From Acidobacteriota bacterium (GTDB taxonomy: Bacteria > Acidobacteriota > Vicinamibacteria > Vicinamibacterales > JACQTH01): a stretch of 13,955 bases of DNA. The position numbers and the translations under genes are program-made. Position 1 is the first letter of the stretch. Every line of letters starts with the position of its first letter. The notes beneath the pieces were generated by a model that saw nothing but the letters and a program-made list of their open reading frames with translations, ran no database searches and had not been told where the DNA came from. The stretch lies in assembly GCA_016210935.1 (NCBI GenBank), contig JACQTH010000291.1, positions 1 through 13,955 on the forward strand, in the 5' to 3' direction. Of this stretch, positions 12,801-13,955 are shown piece by piece.

Positions 12801-13221
12801 GGCGAAGCTCGCCGCGTTTCATCGCGTGGAGAACACCTACATCGCGACCTTTCAGACGCTCGGCGCGCTCGGGCTGCTGCTGGGGACGGTGGGTCTGGGC
12901 GCCGTGCTGGTCCGGAATCTGCTCGAGCGCCGCCGCGAGCTGGCGCTCCTCAGAGCGGTGGGCTACAACCGGGCGCACTTCATGACGATGACGATCGCCG
13001 AATGCGGGGTGCTGCTCGCGGGTGGCCTCGGCATCGGGACGGCCGGAGCGCTGGTTGCCATCGCCCCCGCGTTCCTGGCCCGCGGTGGCGCCTCTGCCGG
13101 CGCTGCCGCTTCGGGCCTGCTGTTCGTCGTCGCGGTCCTCGCCGCCGGCCTCATCGTCGCCGTCCTCGCCAGCGCGATCGCCTGGCGGTCGCCGCTGGCC
13201 GCGACGCTGAGATCAGAGTGA
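9841..13221 (+). CDS. Large FtsX-domain ABC transporter permease, 10 predicted membrane helices
   Basis: The membrane partner of the preceding ATPase, 1126 residues from ATG 9841, which shares its A with the ATPase TGA. Helix 1 (about 19-38) is followed by an unusually long external domain (about 40-515). A first FtsX unit has three helices (521-540, 568-593, 615-637), and a central pair follows (671-690, 701-718). A further helix (752-768) leads to a second external domain (about 770-1000), and a second FtsX unit closes the protein (1001-1025, 1052-1077, 1090-1114). The cytoplasmic motifs REVGLLGAVGL and RELALLRAVGYN mark the two FtsX repeats. The layout resembles the YbbP class of duplicated MacB/FtsX permeases, which is best linked to lipophilic or envelope substrates. 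The substrate here is unknown. Upstream extension to 9661 overlaps the ATPase and is not credible. Confidence 0.9.
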   Translation: MRRGRLVVRSLRYYWRTNLAASLGIGTAVAVLAGALMVGDSVRASLRDLVVQRLGRVDLVVGANGFFRERLAADLKGDAAFAESFEAACPIITLEGLLSAAAGPRRVTRVQVYAVDECFWRLQDLEPPSIEQNAALVSRAAGEDVHARDGDAALLTIREPAEIPAASLHGRKDDRSRILRLTIRGIQPASEMGDFSIRPQQGDVRAVFLSLSYLQRQLDEPRRANTLLVSKTEVEASARIPAEASAEAPDSVQRLTAALRLAARIEDLGLRLRPLEDRRMIAVESTSGLVSDHLAQVVRAPAEAAGMRVVPIFTYLVNTIRSASAAIPYSLVTAIDEQGIGPSELVLNEWAAREMQVAPGERITLEYYVWEDTGRLVTRSADLRFARVVPMNDPLADRTLAPAFPGISDTEHLADWDPPFPLDLKRIRKPDEAYWDRYRTTPKAFVSLETGQRLWRSRHGALTSLRLEPSTPESLSAALAAERSRIAEAIGPVAAGFSIANARAQGLAASRGATDFGEYFTYFSFFLVVSALLLASLFFKLGVDQRAREVGLLGAVGLAPQAIARLFFLEGVVLSALGGVAGVAGAIGYAAFIMHGLRTWWVDASGTTLLTLHVSGQPLLLGIAGAVVAAVVSIWWTLRMMGRFSSRTLLVGAWQLEAAAPPGMSARHRWLAVGSSALALVGALAVWAAWQEWINRTLGFFGAGSLLLLAMVGLADIWLRRRLTSGLHGMGWLAVSRLGVRNATYRPARSVLCIVLIAAASFTIVAVSGFRRDLGSSATQSGTGGFPLVAETLVPIVSDPNSTEGRESLGLSDLEQELASATLVPFRVKPGDDASCLNLYEPRDPRIIAPPESFRRLGRFAFQDSLADTDADRANPWLLLDRPQPDGAIAAIADANSLAYVLHRRLGDEIVLHTGAQPVRLRLVAALDDSVFQSELVIGERDFLRLFPAYEGYRFFLIDAAAARAPRVADVLEDRLSDFGFDATSAAAKLAAFHRVENTYIATFQTLGALGLLLGTVGLGAVLVRNLLERRRELALLRAVGYNRAHFMTMTIAECGVLLAGGLGIGTAGALVAIAPAFLARGGASAGAAASGLLFVVAVLAAGLIVAVLASAIAWRSPLAATLRSE

Positions 13222-13224
13222 CCA

Positions 13225-13256
13225 CCGTTCGTGCTCGACGGGCTCAGCCCGAACGG
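13225..13256. repeat. GGGCTCAGCCC element, hairpin between convergent genes
   Basis: Four bases after the permease stop, CCGTTCG (13225-13231) pairs with CGAACGG (13250-13256), and inside it GGGCT pairs with AGCCC around one C (13240-13250). The unit resembles a dispersed element seen in many high-GC genomes whose translation contains RAEPVE. It lies between the convergent permease and EamA-like genes and may end both transcripts. There is no U-tract, so terminator function is inferred from position. Confidence 0.65.
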
Positions 13257-13274
13257 ACGGGCGCGCAACATCCA

Positions 13275-13730
13275 TCACGCCGGCTTGTAATACAGCACGA
13301 GGCCGGCGCCCACCGACGCGAGCGCGAAGCCGACGAACAGCAGCGGATGTAGGGCCGTGGCCGGCGGATGCAGCCACATCGAGAGCAGCACGTTCACGAG
13401 CGGCGCGCCGCCGAAGACGAGCGGCATGACATAGAGGGGCAGGCCACCGGAGCGAAAGGCCCAGATGATGCAGACGGCGCCGAGCGCGCCGAGCCCACCT
13501 GCAATGGTGGCTGCCGTGGAGCCCGACACATTGAACCCGCGCAGGCCGTCCTGCGAGAGGAGCCCAGCGACCGGCACGAGCACGCCAATCAGGAAGTAGG
13601 CGAGGCCGACGCACAGCAGGGCGCGCAAGGGGTTCCCCAGCAGCACCTGACCCCGATGGAGCAGGACGCCGTACGAGCCCCACGAGAGCACGGCGCCGAC
13701 GACAAACGCAATCCAATGCATATGGTTCAT
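13275..13730 (-). CDS. EamA-like half-size membrane protein, 5 predicted helices
   Basis: A 151-residue integral membrane protein with five hydrophobic segments (about 5-22, 34-58, 70-94, 100-120, 128-148). WGSYGVLLHRGQ in the first segment, LYVMPLVFGGAPLVN before the fourth and VGAGLVLYYKP at the end resemble one half of a drug/metabolite transporter (EamA) protein, which normally has ten helices. It would need to dimerise to transport. The substrate is unknown. GAAGGGGAC lies just before the ATG at 13730; the ATG at 13721 (MHWIAF) is better spaced from it and may be the true start. It follows the PQQ-type gene by 7 nt on the same strand, so the two probably share a transcript. Confidence 0.7.
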   Translation of the reverse strand: MNHMHWIAFVVGAVLSWGSYGVLLHRGQVLLGNPLRALLCVGLAYFLIGVLVPVAGLLSQDGLRGFNVSGSTAATIAGGLGALGAVCIIWAFRSGGLPLYVMPLVFGGAPLVNVLLSMWLHPPATALHPLLFVGFALASVGAGLVLYYKPA

Positions 13731-13737
13731 GTCCCCT

Positions 13738-13955
13738 TCATCCGAAGCAATAGAGGCGACCGTCCTGCGCGCCGATCACGAGGCGCCCGGCGTCGATCGC
13801 GGGGGACGCCGAGAGCGGGGCGCCGGCCTGAAACTCCCAGACAACCCGGCCGCTCGCCAGGTCGAGTCCGTACAAGCGGCCGTCGTTCGACCCGACATAG
13901 ACGCGGCTGCCCGCGATCGCCGGCGATGAATCGATGCGCGCGCGCGTCTCCATGC
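13738..13955 (-). CDS. PQQ-type beta-propeller repeat protein, C-terminal end only
   Basis: The gene enters from the right edge; only its last 71 or so codons are here. Two blades are visible: SSPAIAGSRVYVGSNDGRLYGLDLASGRVVWEF, then SASPAIDAGRLVIGAQDGRLYCFG and the stop. The pattern of SPAI, GRVYVGSNDGRLYGLD and tryptophan-docking VVW is the quinoprotein-dehydrogenase or BamB-like propeller. Whether it binds PQQ or is a structural or WD-like protein cannot be told from the tail. The ATG at 13953 is likely internal, because the repeat pattern requires sequence before it. Confidence 0.8.
   Translation of the reverse strand, partial: METRARIDSSPAIAGSRVYVGSNDGRLYGLDLASGRVVWEFQAGAPLSASPAIDAGRLVIGAQDGRLYCFG

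Noticed and set aside
12468..13352. 294-codon plus-strand open frame within the permease
   Set aside because: It is a shifted frame of the permease, almost all Arg, Ala, Gly and Pro, without the membrane helices seen in the true frame.

Overview
This is a high-GC bacterial window with eleven protein-coding genes that I consider real. One of them is cut by the right edge, and there is also one doubtful small ORF. I see no rRNA, tRNA, CRISPR array, phage gene or transposase. The likely source is an Acidobacteriota-type soil or groundwater bacterium, perhaps class Vicinamibacteria. This is an inference from base composition, the style of the genes and the intergenic low-complexity inverted repeats. 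It is not proven by any marker gene here.

Layout, left to right. A membrane-anchored diguanylate cyclase (146-1372, +) faces a 49-residue Lmo0937-type membrane peptide (1462-1611, -). Upstream of the latter lies a divergent FabZ-like 3-hydroxyacyl-ACP dehydratase (1749-2195, -). It is transcribed away from a GAF-GAF-SpoIIE serine phosphatase (2342-4099, +). The phosphatase overlaps the 3' end of a small OB-fold lipoprotein (4096-4455, -). Next comes the most unusual gene: an 881-residue fusion (4699-7344, +) of a GspE/PilB-type assembly ATPase, two extra zinc ribbons, a repeat-containing linker and a CheY-like receiver domain. A repeat-rich spacer leads to a doubtful secreted peptide ORF (7521-7643), which overlaps a GT4 glycosyltransferase (7640-8998, +). 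Another repeat array separates this from an ABC ATPase (9173-9841, +) fused by a stop/start overlap to a very large FtsX-type permease (9841-13221, +). On the minus strand at the right edge are a half-size EamA-like membrane protein (13275-13730) and the C-terminal end of a PQQ-type beta-propeller protein (13738-13955).

The left half is rich in signalling: c-di-GMP synthesis, a GAF-gated phosphatase, and a pilus or secretion ATPase with a receiver domain. A shared surface-motility or secretion circuit is possible, but the sequence does not prove it. The ABC ATPase and permease form a clear two-gene transporter of the LolD/MacB/YbbA type.

The most striking structure is not a gene. At least five families of short repeats occupy gene boundaries: GTGAATTGG-type and GTGGGCAGT-type arrays arranged as large inverted repeats, a GGAAGCCACGAA family, a CTTCGACCAGGCTCAGGG element, and a GGGCTCAGCCC element. 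They supply stop codons, abut start codons where a Shine-Dalgarno should be, and in two genes appear as in-frame multiples of 24 nt. This suggests active repeat spread that tolerates or edits coding sequence.
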